NCBI RefSeq assembly: GCF_013374995.1
Contig: NZ_CP056030.1
Coordinates: forward strand, 4,062,501-4,126,500
Direction: 5' to 3'
From: Pseudomonas eucalypticola
Lineage (GTDB): Bacteria; Pseudomonadota; Gammaproteobacteria; Pseudomonadales; Pseudomonadaceae
Length of the DNA stretch: 64,000 nucleotides
The position numbers and the translations under genes were made by a program. Under the pieces are notes generated by a model. That model had not been told where the DNA came from. It saw only the letters and a program-made list of their open reading frames with translations, and made no database searches. Below, piece after piece: positions 1 to 12,500 of this stretch (position 1 is the first letter of the stretch; every line of letters starts with the position of its first letter).

Positions 1-358
1 AGGGAATGAACAGCAACGACAGGATGAAATGCGGCAGGTCCACCACCTGGTGAGGCATTTGCTGGCCCAGGGCGACGATCATCAAACCCATGAGCACGGT
101 GTAGAACCAGTAGGCCGGGATGATACGGATGGCCCGGTTGAGCAGGAATCGCCCGGCGGGCATGTCCTTGTCCTGGGTGGACAGGTAAATCACCAGGCCG
201 CTGATGACGAAGAAAATGTCGACGCCGACGGCACCGCGATCAACGAAGAATTGACCGATCGGCCCGCTGGCATGGAAGTCGAAGAAGATTTGCATGAAGT
301 GATGGCAGACAACCGTCCAGGCTGCCAGGGCCCGGAGGGCTTGAAGCGAAATCAGCAT
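1..358 (-). CDS. Acyltransferase family 3 membrane protein, 3' part beyond the window
   Basis: Only the first 119 or so codons are inside the window. They start at an ATG (complement of 356-358) and run off the left edge. The protein opens with RALAAWTVVCHH (residues 9-20), where an early Arg and a His follow a hydrophobic stretch, and has GVDIFFVISGLVIYLS at 45-60. Both are hallmarks of the acyltransferase-3 family, which are multi-pass inner-membrane enzymes that usually O-acetylate surface polysaccharides or lipids. The substrate cannot be told from this fragment. The upstream 180 bases up to cti hold a REP-like element and probably its promoter. Confidence 0.8.
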   Translation of the reverse strand, partial: MLISLQALRALAAWTVVCHHFMQIFFDFHASGPIGQFFVDRGAVGVDIFFVISGLVIYLSTQDKDMPAGRFLLNRAIRIIPAYWFYTVLMGLMIVALGQQMPHQVVDLPHFILSLLFIP

Positions 359-495
359 GTTTACCGCCTTTTTTGTCACCGGACTGTGCGCCCTTTCGGT
401 GCACGCTCACTAGGTCCGACTACAAAAAAGGGGCAAAGGTCAGCCTGATTGACCAGCGGTGCCCTCCGAGCGCTTGGTCCCAGCCCCACGTTGAA

Positions 496-526
496 CCCTG
501 TGGGACCGGGCAAAGCTCGTGAAACG
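496..526. repeat. REP-like intergenic element
   Basis: A short GC-rich stretch beginning CCCTGTGGGACCGGGC lies just past the cti stop codon. The same opening recurs at 31833-31862 and, in two orientations, at 38168-38260. It is a single half-element here. Such elements are common intergenic repeats in P. putida genomes. Confidence 0.55.
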
Positions 527-538
527 GGCAACACCGTT

Positions 539-2833
539 CTACAGATTCTCGTACCGATTCATGTCCAGCACCCCTGCCTCCTGGGGCTCGGTCTCCTGAA
601 TGTAGGTGCTCAGGTCATGGAAGAAATCCCAGAATTGCGGGTTGGTGCGGCGCACGCCCCAGCGCTCGACGATCTTGTCGAAGCTGGCCTGGTCCCGGGA
701 CTGTTCCAGGGCGTCGACAAAGGCCGGCACCTGGTCGGCCGGTACGTTGAACATGAAGTTGGGGTAGCTGCTGAGCACACCGGGCCACAGGGTCAGGCTG
801 TCCAGCCCCGGTACGTAGCGGTAGGCCTCGCCCAGCAGGAACGCCACGTTGGTGTGCGCGCGGTTGCGCAGCAGGCTGTAGACCATGCGCCCGCTCTTGC
901 CGGGTATGCGCAGCATGGTGGCCTCTGGCAAGCGGTCGATGACCTTCAGCCCTGCGGCCGGGCGCGATACCAGGCGGCTCAGGGACTGCTCGACGTTCTT
1001 GAACTCCTCGCTGATGCCGGTGCGCGAGCAATAGGCACCCGTGCAGCGGTTGATCGGGTCGGGGCTGGCGTTAAGCGTGCCGGCGCGCTGAATCAGCTTG
1101 AGGCCGAAATCCCGCTTGGGGTCATGCTCGTTGAGCTGCATGCCGCTGGGCGTGCTGGTGTCGATTTTCTGGTAGTCCAGCCACATCTTCACTTTGCCGC
1201 TGTTCTGGTACCAGCTGTCGAGCAGCTTGCCGCGCTTGTCCGCCGGCATCAGGCGCAGGAAATTGATTTCGGCGCCGTTGCGAATCAGGTCGAAGTACAG
1301 GCGCGTCTGCGCCTGGTGCGCCACGTTGCCATAAACGTCGAAGTTCACCGCCAGCTGGTAATAGGTGCGCTCCAGCAGCGGGTAGTCGAACAGCCACATC
1401 GTGGTCGGTACGTCGCCGATCAGGCCTTTGTTCACCGAGGCGCTGTCGAAATGACGGAAGATGGTCAGCAGCGCATTATCGTTGCCGGCCCACAGGGTGG
1501 CCCAGCTGGGCGGCGGCATGTCGGCGTAGGCGTCACGCCGCAGGTCTTCGTAGGCATTGCGCTTGTCACGGTAGGCCAGCCACAGCGACAGGATGCTGCC
1601 GACGTTGTCGTCCTGGCCAGGCATCTCCAGCAGCGGCGTGGCCTTGGCCCGGTACGCGGCGTCGGTGACGTAGCGATCACGGGCCGGTTCCTGGAACAGC
1701 GCCCAGAAGTGGTCGCGGATCACGTCGGTGGCGATCTGCCCGCGGCACACCGGCCCGCGGATAAAGGTACGCACGAAATACTCGGCGTTATCCAGCATGA
1801 ACTGGTAACGGGCTACCGCGGGGATTGCCTGGAAGGTCTCGAACGGGTTGGCACGGTGGCGCGGCCCGTAGCCGGGCAACGCCGTGGCATGCCAGTCACC
1901 GCTGTAGAACAGTTGCTTGACCCGCGCCAGCTTGGCCGGCCCCATGGGGTAGGTGATGTGGGTCTTGTGCACGATCACGCCCTGCACCGCCATCAGGCGG
2001 TAATAGAACACCGAGCCTGGGTCATCGTCGGGGCGCCGGGTGGCGATCAGGTCGATGGGCTGGCCACTGGGTGTGCGCGAACGCACCCACTGGAAGAAGT
2101 GGCCCGGCTCACCGCCGGTGAAATAGATGTGCGCCAGGAACAGATGCTCGTACAGCCAGCGGGCCACCAGCGCCTCCGTGGAGCCCGGGCGGTTGAGCAG
2201 CGCTTCCCACTCGGCGATCTGCGCCGCTTCCTTGGGGCTGGCCTGGATCGCTTGCTGGTCCACCGGGGCGCCGGCGGCGATCCAGCGCTTGACGGTGGCG
2301 TACTGGGCATCGGTCAGGCCGGTCACGGCCAGCGGCATGCCTTCATGCTTGTGGGCGGCGGCGTAGGCGTCGAATTCCCCGGGCATTGGGCACATGTTGG
2401 TGCGGTTCAGCCCCAGCACGATGTTGTCGGGCAGTTTGCTGTTGGGCGGCAATGGGTTGTCGTGGCCCAGCTCCAGCATGCGCGCCATCAGCGCCGCCTG
2501 GCTGCCCTGGGCGTCGAGCACCGAGTAGAAACCCTTGCGGCGCCAGGCCTCGGGGCCGCTGGCGTCGTAGAAGATGCGCGTGGGGGTGACGGCGGTGCTG
2601 CGGTCGCCCTGGTACACCGGCACCTTGCTGGCGCCGCGGGTCGCCCCCTCGGCGCTGCCCAGGTTGAGCTGGCAGGCGGCATCGTTGCAGGCATGGCAGG
2701 CCACGCATTTTTCGGTGAGGATCGGCTGTATGTCACGGGTATAGGAAATCGCCGGGCTGGCGGCGGGGTCCTGCGCGTGAGCAGTCAGGCTAGCAAGCAG
2801 AATGACTGCGGCGGCAAGGAAGCGGTGCACCAT
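539..2833 (-). CDS. cti: Fatty acid cis/trans isomerase (Cti)
   Basis: Cti converts cis-unsaturated acyl chains of membrane phospholipids to trans without shifting the double bond, and so rigidifies the membrane under solvent or heat stress. It acts in the periplasm. The ATG at 2831-2833 gives 764 residues and puts a clean signal peptide (MVHRFLAAAVILLASLTAHA) at the N-terminus; the 27 extra upstream codons would spoil it. A c-type heme site CVACH (C43, C46, H47) follows the signal peptide, as known for Pseudomonas Cti. Length and content match the family along the whole protein. It is transcribed away from metH and shares the 2834-3015 intergenic region with it. It appears to be a single-gene unit. 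Confidence 0.93.
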   Translation of the reverse strand: MVHRFLAAAVILLASLTAHAQDPAASPAISYTRDIQPILTEKCVACHACNDAACQLNLGSAEGATRGASKVPVYQGDRSTAVTPTRIFYDASGPEAWRRKGFYSVLDAQGSQAALMARMLELGHDNPLPPNSKLPDNIVLGLNRTNMCPMPGEFDAYAAAHKHEGMPLAVTGLTDAQYATVKRWIAAGAPVDQQAIQASPKEAAQIAEWEALLNRPGSTEALVARWLYEHLFLAHIYFTGGEPGHFFQWVRSRTPSGQPIDLIATRRPDDDPGSVFYYRLMAVQGVIVHKTHITYPMGPAKLARVKQLFYSGDWHATALPGYGPRHRANPFETFQAIPAVARYQFMLDNAEYFVRTFIRGPVCRGQIATDVIRDHFWALFQEPARDRYVTDAAYRAKATPLLEMPGQDDNVGSILSLWLAYRDKRNAYEDLRRDAYADMPPPSWATLWAGNDNALLTIFRHFDSASVNKGLIGDVPTTMWLFDYPLLERTYYQLAVNFDVYGNVAHQAQTRLYFDLIRNGAEINFLRLMPADKRGKLLDSWYQNSGKVKMWLDYQKIDTSTPSGMQLNEHDPKRDFGLKLIQRAGTLNASPDPINRCTGAYCSRTGISEEFKNVEQSLSRLVSRPAAGLKVIDRLPEATMLRIPGKSGRMVYSLLRNRAHTNVAFLLGEAYRYVPGLDSLTLWPGVLSSYPNFMFNVPADQVPAFVDALEQSRDQASFDKIVERWGVRRTNPQFWDFFHDLSTYIQETEPQEAGVLDMNRYENL

Positions 2834-2917
2834 GTGGCGGGGTCCTGATTGTGAAGTTGGATCGGGCGACTCGGTCACCGTGGTACCGATTCTACCTGTG
2901 GTGGGGCGCCTCAAACA

Positions 2918-2930
2918 TGAACGAAATTCA
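2918..2930 (+). promoter_or_regulatory. Putative MetR operator upstream of metH
   Basis: TGAA-CGAAA-TTCA fits the MetR consensus TGAA-N5-TTCA exactly, and the symmetry extends two bases on each side (2916-2932, CATGAA...TTCATG). MetR is the LysR-type activator of methionine genes and uses homocysteine as co-inducer. The site lies about 45 bases upstream of a possible -10 box TATTAT (2969-2974), a sensible place for an activator of metH. It sits in the divergent cti/metH region, so an effect on cti is also possible. Function is inferred from the sequence match and its position. Confidence 0.6.
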
Positions 2931-3015
2931 TGTAAAAGACAGAAGCGTTTAAAAGCGCGCAGGTTTGGTATTATTTCGCCTCTTCATTTTTGTCTTTGTC
3001 CTGACAGGTAGCCCA

Positions 3016-6708
<3,693 letters not shown>

Positions 6709-6752
6709 CCCCTGTGGAAGGGGGCTACACTGTCGGGCAAGGAGTCGCCACC

Positions 6753-6962
6753 ATGCCCACGACCAAGCCCCCTACCCTCTGGCAAATGCTGCACAGCATC
6801 ATTGCTGCCGCTTTCGGCGTGCAGAGCCAGAAGAACCGCGAACGCGACTTTACCCACGGCAAACCAGCGCATTTCATTTCGCTGGGCATCGTGTGCACGG
6901 TGGTGTTTGCACTAGGGCTGTTTGCACTGGTGAAACTGGTGGTACACCTGGCCGGGGTGTAA
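6753..6962 (+). CDS. DUF2970 small membrane protein
   Basis: A 69-residue protein that starts at ATG 6753 after a CAAGGAGT ribosome site; an upstream in-frame ATG at 6714 has no such site. It contains the DUF2970 signature: LWQMLHSIIAAAFGVQ, then KNRERDFTHG, then a hydrophobic segment (about residues 41-66) that should cross the membrane once. The family has no known role. It follows metH by 44 bases and is probably cotranscribed with it. It faces a 37-residue peptide gene whose stop lies only 4 bases away. Confidence 0.85.
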   Translation: MPTTKPPTLWQMLHSIIAAAFGVQSQKNRERDFTHGKPAHFISLGIVCTVVFALGLFALVKLVVHLAGV

Positions 6963-6966
6963 GCCC

Positions 6967-7080
6967 CTACTGGTGGCTGACCCAGAACACCGCGGCTGAC
7001 ACTACCAGGATAATGAGGAACAGGATCGCCCAGGCATCGACGCTGCTGTCGGGTTTGCGGCTTTTCACGGGGTTGCTCAT
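6967..7080 (-). CDS. 37-residue single-pass membrane peptide, unknown function
   Basis: A small open frame runs from the ATG complementary to 7078-7080 to a TAG, giving MSNPVKSRKPDSSVDAW followed by a strongly hydrophobic run (AILFLIILVVSAAVFWV) and SHQ. It has a basic N-terminal tail, a single membrane helix and a ribosome site (AAGAGG) 10 or so bases upstream. These traits, and its exact fit in the gap between the DUF2970 gene and the cysI leader, suggest a real gene. I do not recognise a family. Its promoter would lie in the AT-rich region shared with cysI. Confidence 0.6.
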   Translation of the reverse strand: MSNPVKSRKPDSSVDAWAILFLIILVVSAAVFWVSHQ

Positions 7081-7167
7081 GGTGCGGTCGCCTCTTTATG
7101 ATTTTTATCAGGACGCCTTCGCAGTTAAGTTCAGCCTTGCCCCCACGGCAAGTAAGGACTTGAGACT

Positions 7168-7191
7168 AAAGTACTAAGGTTAGTACTTTTT
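7168..7191. promoter_or_regulatory. Perfect AT-rich inverted repeat in the cysI upstream region
   Basis: AAAGTACTAA (7168-7177), GG, then TTAGTACTTT (7180-7189) is a perfect 10-base inverted repeat with a 2-base centre, followed by two T. It could be an operator or, because of the T run, a weak terminator or attenuator hairpin. It lies about 130 bases before the cysI start and 90 bases upstream of the small peptide gene on the other strand. No known regulator is assigned. Confidence 0.45.
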
Positions 7192-7316
7192 GATCTTTCC
7201 TTATATTCAAACATCACTTTTGCGCATAACCCGAAACTGGTATCTTTCGTCGGCTCCGCTGGGAGTGCGCGGCCGTGCGCGCGAAATGCTGTAAGCAGCC
7301 TGAGAACAGGACACCT

Positions 7317-8975
7317 ATGTACGTTTACGACGAGTACGATCAACGGATCATCGAGGACCGCGTCAAGCAGTTCCGTGACCAGACCCGACGCTACCTGGCC
7401 GGGGAGCTCAGCGAAGAAGAGTTCCGCCCGCTGCGCCTGCAGAATGGCCTCTACATCCAACGCTTCGCGCCCATGCTGCGGGTGGCCGTGCCATACGGCC
7501 AGTTGACCTCGCGCCAGACGCGCATGATGGCCAAGATCGCCCGCGACTACGACAAGGGCTATGCCCACATCAGTACTCGCCAGAACGTGCAGTTCAACTG
7601 GCCGGCGGTCGAAGATATTCCTGACATCCTGGCCGAACTGGCCACGGTGCAGATGCACGCCATCCAGACCAGCGGCAACTGCCTGCGCAACGTGACCACC
7701 GACCAGTTCGCCGGTGTTGCTGCCGATGAAGTGATCGACCCGCGCCCCTGGTGCGAAATCGTGCGTCAGTGGACCACCTTCCACCCCGAGTTCGCCTACC
7801 TGCCGCGCAAGTTCAAGATCGCCGTGAACGGTGCCAGCACCGACCGCGCCGCCATCGAAGTGCATGACATCGGCCTGGAGCCGGTGCACAACGCTGCTGG
7901 TGAGCTGGGCTTCCGCGTGCTGGTGGGTGGCGGCCTGGGCCGTACCCCGGTGGTGGGCTCGTTCATCAACGAATTTCTGCCGTGGCAAGACCTGCTCAGC
8001 TACCTGGACGCCATCCTGCGGGTGTACAACCGCTATGGCCGTCGGGACAACAAGTACAAGGCGCGCATCAAGATCCTGGTCAAGGCCCTCACCCCTGAGG
8101 TGTTCGCCCAGAAGGTCGATGCCGAGATGGAACACCTGCGCGGCGGCAGCACCACGCTGACCGAAGCCGAGCTGCACCGCGTGGCCAAGCACTTCGTCGA
8201 CCCGGACTACAAGGCCCTGCCGGACTTCAGCGCCGAGCTGAGCGCCCTGGACGCCGAGCACCCGGGCTTCGCCCGCTGGCGCACGCGCAACACCCTGGCC
8301 CACAAGAAGCCGGGCTACGTGGCAGTGACCCTGTCGCTCAAGCCCACGGGCGTTGCCCCGGGCGACCTGACCGACAAGCAACTGGACGCCGTCGCCGACC
8401 TGGCCGACCGCTACAGCTTTGGCCAGCTGCGCACGTCCCACGAGCAGAACATCATCCTGGCCGACGTCGAGCAGAGCCGCCTGCATGCCTTGTGGCTGGA
8501 ACTGCGCGAAGGTGGTTTCGCCACGCCGAACATCGGCCTGCTCACCGACATCATCTGCTGCCCGGGCGGTGATTTCTGCTCCCTGGCCAACGCCAAGTCG
8601 ATCCCGATCGCCGAATCCATCCAGCGCCGCTTCGACGACCTGGACTATCTGTTCGACATCGGCGAGCTGGACCTGAACATTTCCGGCTGCATGAACGCCT
8701 GTGGCCACCACCACGTGGGCCACATCGGCATCCTGGGCGTGGACAAGAAAGGCGAAGAGTTCTACCAGGTGTCCCTGGGTGGCAGCGCCAGCCGCGACGC
8801 CAGCCTGGGCAAGATCCTGGGCCCCTCCTTCGCCCAGGAAGCCATGCCTGACGTGATCAGCAAGCTGATCGACGTGTACGTGGAACAACGCACCGAAGAT
8901 GAACGTTTCATCGACACCTACCAGCGTATCGGTATCGAGCCCTTCAAGGAGCGCGTCTATGCAGCGAATCATTAA
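7317..8975 (+). CDS. cysI: Sulfite reductase hemoprotein (CysI-type nitrite/sulfite reductase)
   Basis: A siroheme/4Fe-4S reductase that reduces sulfite to sulfide in assimilatory sulfur metabolism. It has 552 residues from ATG 7317, preceded by GAACAGG. It contains the duplicated ferredoxin-like half-domains. The iron-sulfur/siroheme cysteines are in ICCPGGDFC (C415 and C421, CX5C) and SGCMNACGHH (C458 and C462, CX3C). The N-terminal part has the substrate-binding motifs around YAHISTRQNVQFNW. The overlapping DUF934 gene is its usual partner in pseudomonads. Nitrite reduction is the main alternative, but the DUF934 neighbour and the nearby metH point to sulfite. Confidence 0.93.
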   Translation: MYVYDEYDQRIIEDRVKQFRDQTRRYLAGELSEEEFRPLRLQNGLYIQRFAPMLRVAVPYGQLTSRQTRMMAKIARDYDKGYAHISTRQNVQFNWPAVEDIPDILAELATVQMHAIQTSGNCLRNVTTDQFAGVAADEVIDPRPWCEIVRQWTTFHPEFAYLPRKFKIAVNGASTDRAAIEVHDIGLEPVHNAAGELGFRVLVGGGLGRTPVVGSFINEFLPWQDLLSYLDAILRVYNRYGRRDNKYKARIKILVKALTPEVFAQKVDAEMEHLRGGSTTLTEAELHRVAKHFVDPDYKALPDFSAELSALDAEHPGFARWRTRNTLAHKKPGYVAVTLSLKPTGVAPGDLTDKQLDAVADLADRYSFGQLRTSHEQNIILADVEQSRLHALWLELREGGFATPNIGLLTDIICCPGGDFCSLANAKSIPIAESIQRRFDDLDYLFDIGELDLNISGCMNACGHHHVGHIGILGVDKKGEEFYQVSLGGSASRDASLGKILGPSFAQEAMPDVISKLIDVYVEQRTEDERFIDTYQRIGIEPFKERVYAANH

Positions 8976-9453
8976 GAACAACGCAGTGGTCGACGAAACC
9001 TGGCACCTGCTGCCCAAGGACGCGACCCTGGACGGCATCAGCAACTGCGACGACCTGATCGTGCCGCTGGCCCTGTGGCGCGAGCACGGCCATGCCCTGC
9101 AAGCCCGCGACGGCGGCCTGGGCGTGTGGCTGGACAGCGACGAGGAAGCCGAGGAAATCGGCGCCGACGTCGACAAGTTCCAGGTCATCGCCCTGAACTT
9201 CCCGGCGTTCACCGATGGGCGCAATTACTCCAATGCGCGCCTGCTGCGTGACCGCTACCAGTTCAAAGGCGAACTTCGGGCCATTGGTGATGTGCTGCGC
9301 GACCAGTTGTTCTACCTGCACCGTTGCGGTTTCGATGCCTTCGCCCTGCGCGCTGACAAAGACCCGTACGAAGCGCTGGAAAGCCTCAAGGACTTCTCGG
9401 TGACCTACCAGGCCGCCACTGACGAACCGCTGCCGCTGTTCCGTCGTCGCTGA
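8959..9453 (+). CDS. DUF934 protein, sulfite reductase partner
   Basis: The start MQRIIKNN at 8959 lies inside the 3' end of cysI (17-base overlap) and follows a CAAGGAGCG ribosome site, so it is translationally coupled. The product has 164 residues and is a soluble DUF934 protein with the conserved centre NFPAFTDGRNYSNARLLRDR and a C-terminal HRCGFDAFALR. DUF934 proteins sit beside CysI in many proteobacteria and are described as oxidoreductase or electron-transfer partners; the exact reaction is not settled. The operon ends right after this gene at two hairpins. Confidence 0.88.
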   Translation: MQRIIKNNAVVDETWHLLPKDATLDGISNCDDLIVPLALWREHGHALQARDGGLGVWLDSDEEAEEIGADVDKFQVIALNFPAFTDGRNYSNARLLRDRYQFKGELRAIGDVLRDQLFYLHRCGFDAFALRADKDPYEALESLKDFSVTYQAATDEPLPLFRRR

Positions 9454-9460
9454 ATACTGC

Positions 9461-9490
9461 ACCGCCCTCGCTCATGGGTGAGGGCGGTTT
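9461..9490 (+). terminator. Hairpin after the cysI operon
   Basis: ACCGCCCTC (9461-9469) pairs with GAGGGCGGT (9480-9488), followed by TT, seven bases after the DUF934 stop codon. It is probably the first of two tandem terminators. Confidence 0.7.
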
Positions 9491-9497
9491 GCAACAG

Positions 9498-9533
9498 GGC
9501 CACGCGGTCTATCGGTAGACCGCGTGGCCTTTT
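9498..9533 (+). terminator. Strong rho-independent terminator
   Basis: GGCCACGCGGTCTA (9498-9511), a TCGG loop, and TAGACCGCGTGGCC (9516-9529) make a perfect 14-base stem followed by TTTT. It terminates the cysI operon and lies between that operon and the convergent LRR-NEL gene, so it may also stop minus-strand transcripts. Confidence 0.9.
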
Positions 9534-9595
9534 CTGCTGGCCAGCTACGCGCGCCCAAACACGGCTTGCCCCTGCCAGCCAAACGACACGATCCC

Positions 9596-12500
9596 TTACA
9601 GGAACTCGCGCGTCATGGTCCGTACCAGGGCATCGAACGCTGCTCGCTCGGCCGCGCCCAGGCGTTGGCGGGCTGCTTCCTGATCCGCTTCGCTCAACTG
9701 CAGGTCCGGCGTCACCGGCTCATGACCCGCCACTGGCTCGCCGCGGATCGCCGCGAGCACATCCGCAGCCAAGGGTTGGATATCCGGTTGCGGGCGGCTT
9801 AATTCGAACAGGTATTCCTGGCCGCTGTACCAATGGGCCTGCAACCGCTCGAAGGGCGCCGGTGAGCGCCTGCGCAGCAGGTCGCGCCAGGCTGGCTCGT
9901 TCACCAGCCAGTCCTCCAGACGCTGGGGCGTGGCCTGTTGTTCCACCCACGCCGCCATGCGCAGCATCATCTGCTCGGAGGCCAACTCACCGTACAGCAT
10001 GGGCGCCGGCAGCAAGGGCAGCCCCAGGCGCATGGCCAGCGTGTGCCGCAGTAGCAAACGCAATTCCGCTTCGTCGGGCGAGGCCATTAGCTCGCGGTCG
10101 GCAAGGTCATCCAACGGGTCCAGCGCGGGTGCTGCCGCAGCCTGGTCGGGGGTCAACGCCTCGACTTCCCACTCGAACACCAGGCGCCCGCCCGCCTGGG
10201 GGAACAGCACTGCCCGCCGCGCCTGCCGCCGGCGCACCACTGCCATGGTGCGCTCATCGAGCAATTCGCCCTGCATGATCCCGCGCGCCATGGCCACTAC
10301 CGGCGCCATGGCCTGCGGCCCCTCCTGCACCGCGGTGCTGGCCTGGTAGAACAGCACATGGGTTTCCCAGCGGTTGAACACCAGCGTAATACCATCGCCG
10401 CAGGTATTGAGGGCATCGTCGGCCACGGCGAACAGCATCTCGCGCAGGTGGGTAAGCCCCGCGTCGGCGACCGCATCGGCGGGCACGCTGATTGCGCGCA
10501 ACAGGCTGTGGATGCGCAGGCGCGCGGCCAACCGCCCGGGTAACGTGGTGGGCGAACTGGCGAGACGGTCGAGCGCCAGGAGAAAATCCCCGGCTGCGGG
10601 TAACGCCTGCAACTCACGCAACGTATTGGCCAACTCCGCATCCAGGCCTTGGCGCCAGTGAACCGGCGGCACGCCTGCGGCTACGACTGGCTCTTCGAGG
10701 TGCGGCTCGATGCCGGCATCCAGCAGGCGCTGCAGGGCGCCGTTGCTCAGTTCGCCCTGGTCGATGTCCAGCGGTTGCATGCCCAGGGCCCGGGGCGCAC
10801 GAAAGAACATCAGGTGCGCCAAGGGCGGCAGTTCCACCAAGGGGTTATCCAGCAACGACACCCATTCCAGGCGCAAGGGTGCGCGGTTCATGAGTGCCGA
10901 CAATCCCTCGGGCCACTGCTCCAGTTCACAGCCCTCCAGGTCCAGTTCGCGCAGGGCCGCGAAACCGTCGAACGTGACGCCTGGCGCCACGCTGTTGGCC
11001 GCCAGGCGCAGGGTTTCCAGGTGGGGTAACTGTCCCAGCGCCAACACGCCCTGGCGGTCGATCAGCGCGCCGTTGTCGCGCAGGCTGAGCAGACGCAATT
11101 GCGTCAGCCGCGCCAACTGACCGACGTCGGCCGCGCTAAGCCCCTGGGCAACATTATCCAGATAGAGCTGACGCAGGCTCCCCAACCCACCCAGGTCCTG
11201 CATGGCCGCGGGGGACAGGGTCATGGGGTTGTCGCTGAGCGCCAGATACCGCAGGTGCTGCAAGCCTGTCAGGGGTGCGAACAGGGTGTCGCTCGCCTGC
11301 AACAGGTTGTGGTCCAGGTGCAGCCTGCCCAGCCACGGCAGTTGAGCGACCGCCGCGGGCACGGCGGTCAGTTGATTGGCCCTGAGCTCCAGCGCACGCA
11401 GATGCGTGAAGGCTTGCAGAAACGGCGATGGGTCTGCCTGCAGCCCCACGTTATCGAGCAGCAGCAAGTCGATATGGCTGAAGTCGGCGTCCAGCGCGGG
11501 CAGGTCGCCCAGCTCCAGGTCACTGAGGTCCAGCACATAGCCCATGCCTTCCCATTCCGGCCCCTCTGCCCGGTGCGTGTCGCGCTGCCAGGCGCAGCGA
11601 ATCATGTCGACGGCGCTGACGCGGTCCTGCAGGCGGGCACCGTCGACGTCATCGGCAACGTCCACCAACGCCCGGCGCCACTGCTCAAGGGTCGCGGTCA
11701 GCCGGCCGAATTCGGCCTCCAGGCGCAGCATGTTGCGATGAGGGTGGTCCCCCAGGCCTGCTTCCAGCTCCTCAAGGTGCAGCTCATCGAGCGTTGGGTA
11801 CAGCAGCCGCAGGCGGCCGCGGATGCCCTGGCCCCCACGCCCGCTCAAGGGGTAGCCGAGCAGGCCGTTGGCTTGGCGCACAGGTGGCCGCAGCCAGGGC
11901 AGCACGCGCGCCTGGCCAATGGCCTGGGCGGCCAGGCCACGGTCTGCGGCCAGGCGCTCGAACACCTGGCGACGCAGGTCGGCGTGGTCGCTGCAACCTG
12001 TCGCATCCTGCTGCGCCGGTGACAGTCGTTGCCACAGCTGCTCGGCGATGTCCGTGTCAGCCGGGACCTCATCGGGCGTTAGCTTCAGGTCGGCAGGCCA
12101 GCCTGGCATACGCCGGGCACCGGCCTCCAGCAAGCGGTTAGCGACGCGGCTGCCGGGGGTGGCGCGCCATAGATCCAGCAACGCTTCGTTCAGCCGCGCT
12201 TCACGCTGCGCCAAGTGAGCCTGTTCGGCCAGGCGCAAGGGCACACGGCCTGCGCCCAGAACACGGCGCTCACCGCGCCGGGCCCCAGCAGCGATGGCCT
12301 CGGCGCTGGCGGCAGGTAACCCGCTGAACTGCTGCCCCAGGCTGCGGCCGCCCATGCTGCCCGGCTGGCGGGCTGGGGCCAGTCCCAGGTATTCCAGCCC
12401 TGCCTGAGCTTCACAGGGCAGCGGCCGGTTGTCCAAGTGTAGGCGCACCAGCTGTTCACGGCTCAGGCCGATGGCCTGGCGCAGGCCCTCCAGCACCGGG

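Noticed and set aside
449..2848. A 799-codon plus-strand frame opposite cti
   Set aside because: It is the antisense shadow of cti. Its protein is low in recognisable motifs, whereas the minus strand encodes a full Cti with signal peptide and heme site.
2834..3015. A possible cobalamin or SAM/SAH riboswitch before metH
   Set aside because: The leader from the likely transcription start to the ATG is only about 35 bases, too short for these riboswitch folds.
7131..9224. A 697-codon minus-strand frame across the cysI operon
   Set aside because: It is antisense to cysI and the DUF934 gene, has no family signature, and would run through the cysI leader.
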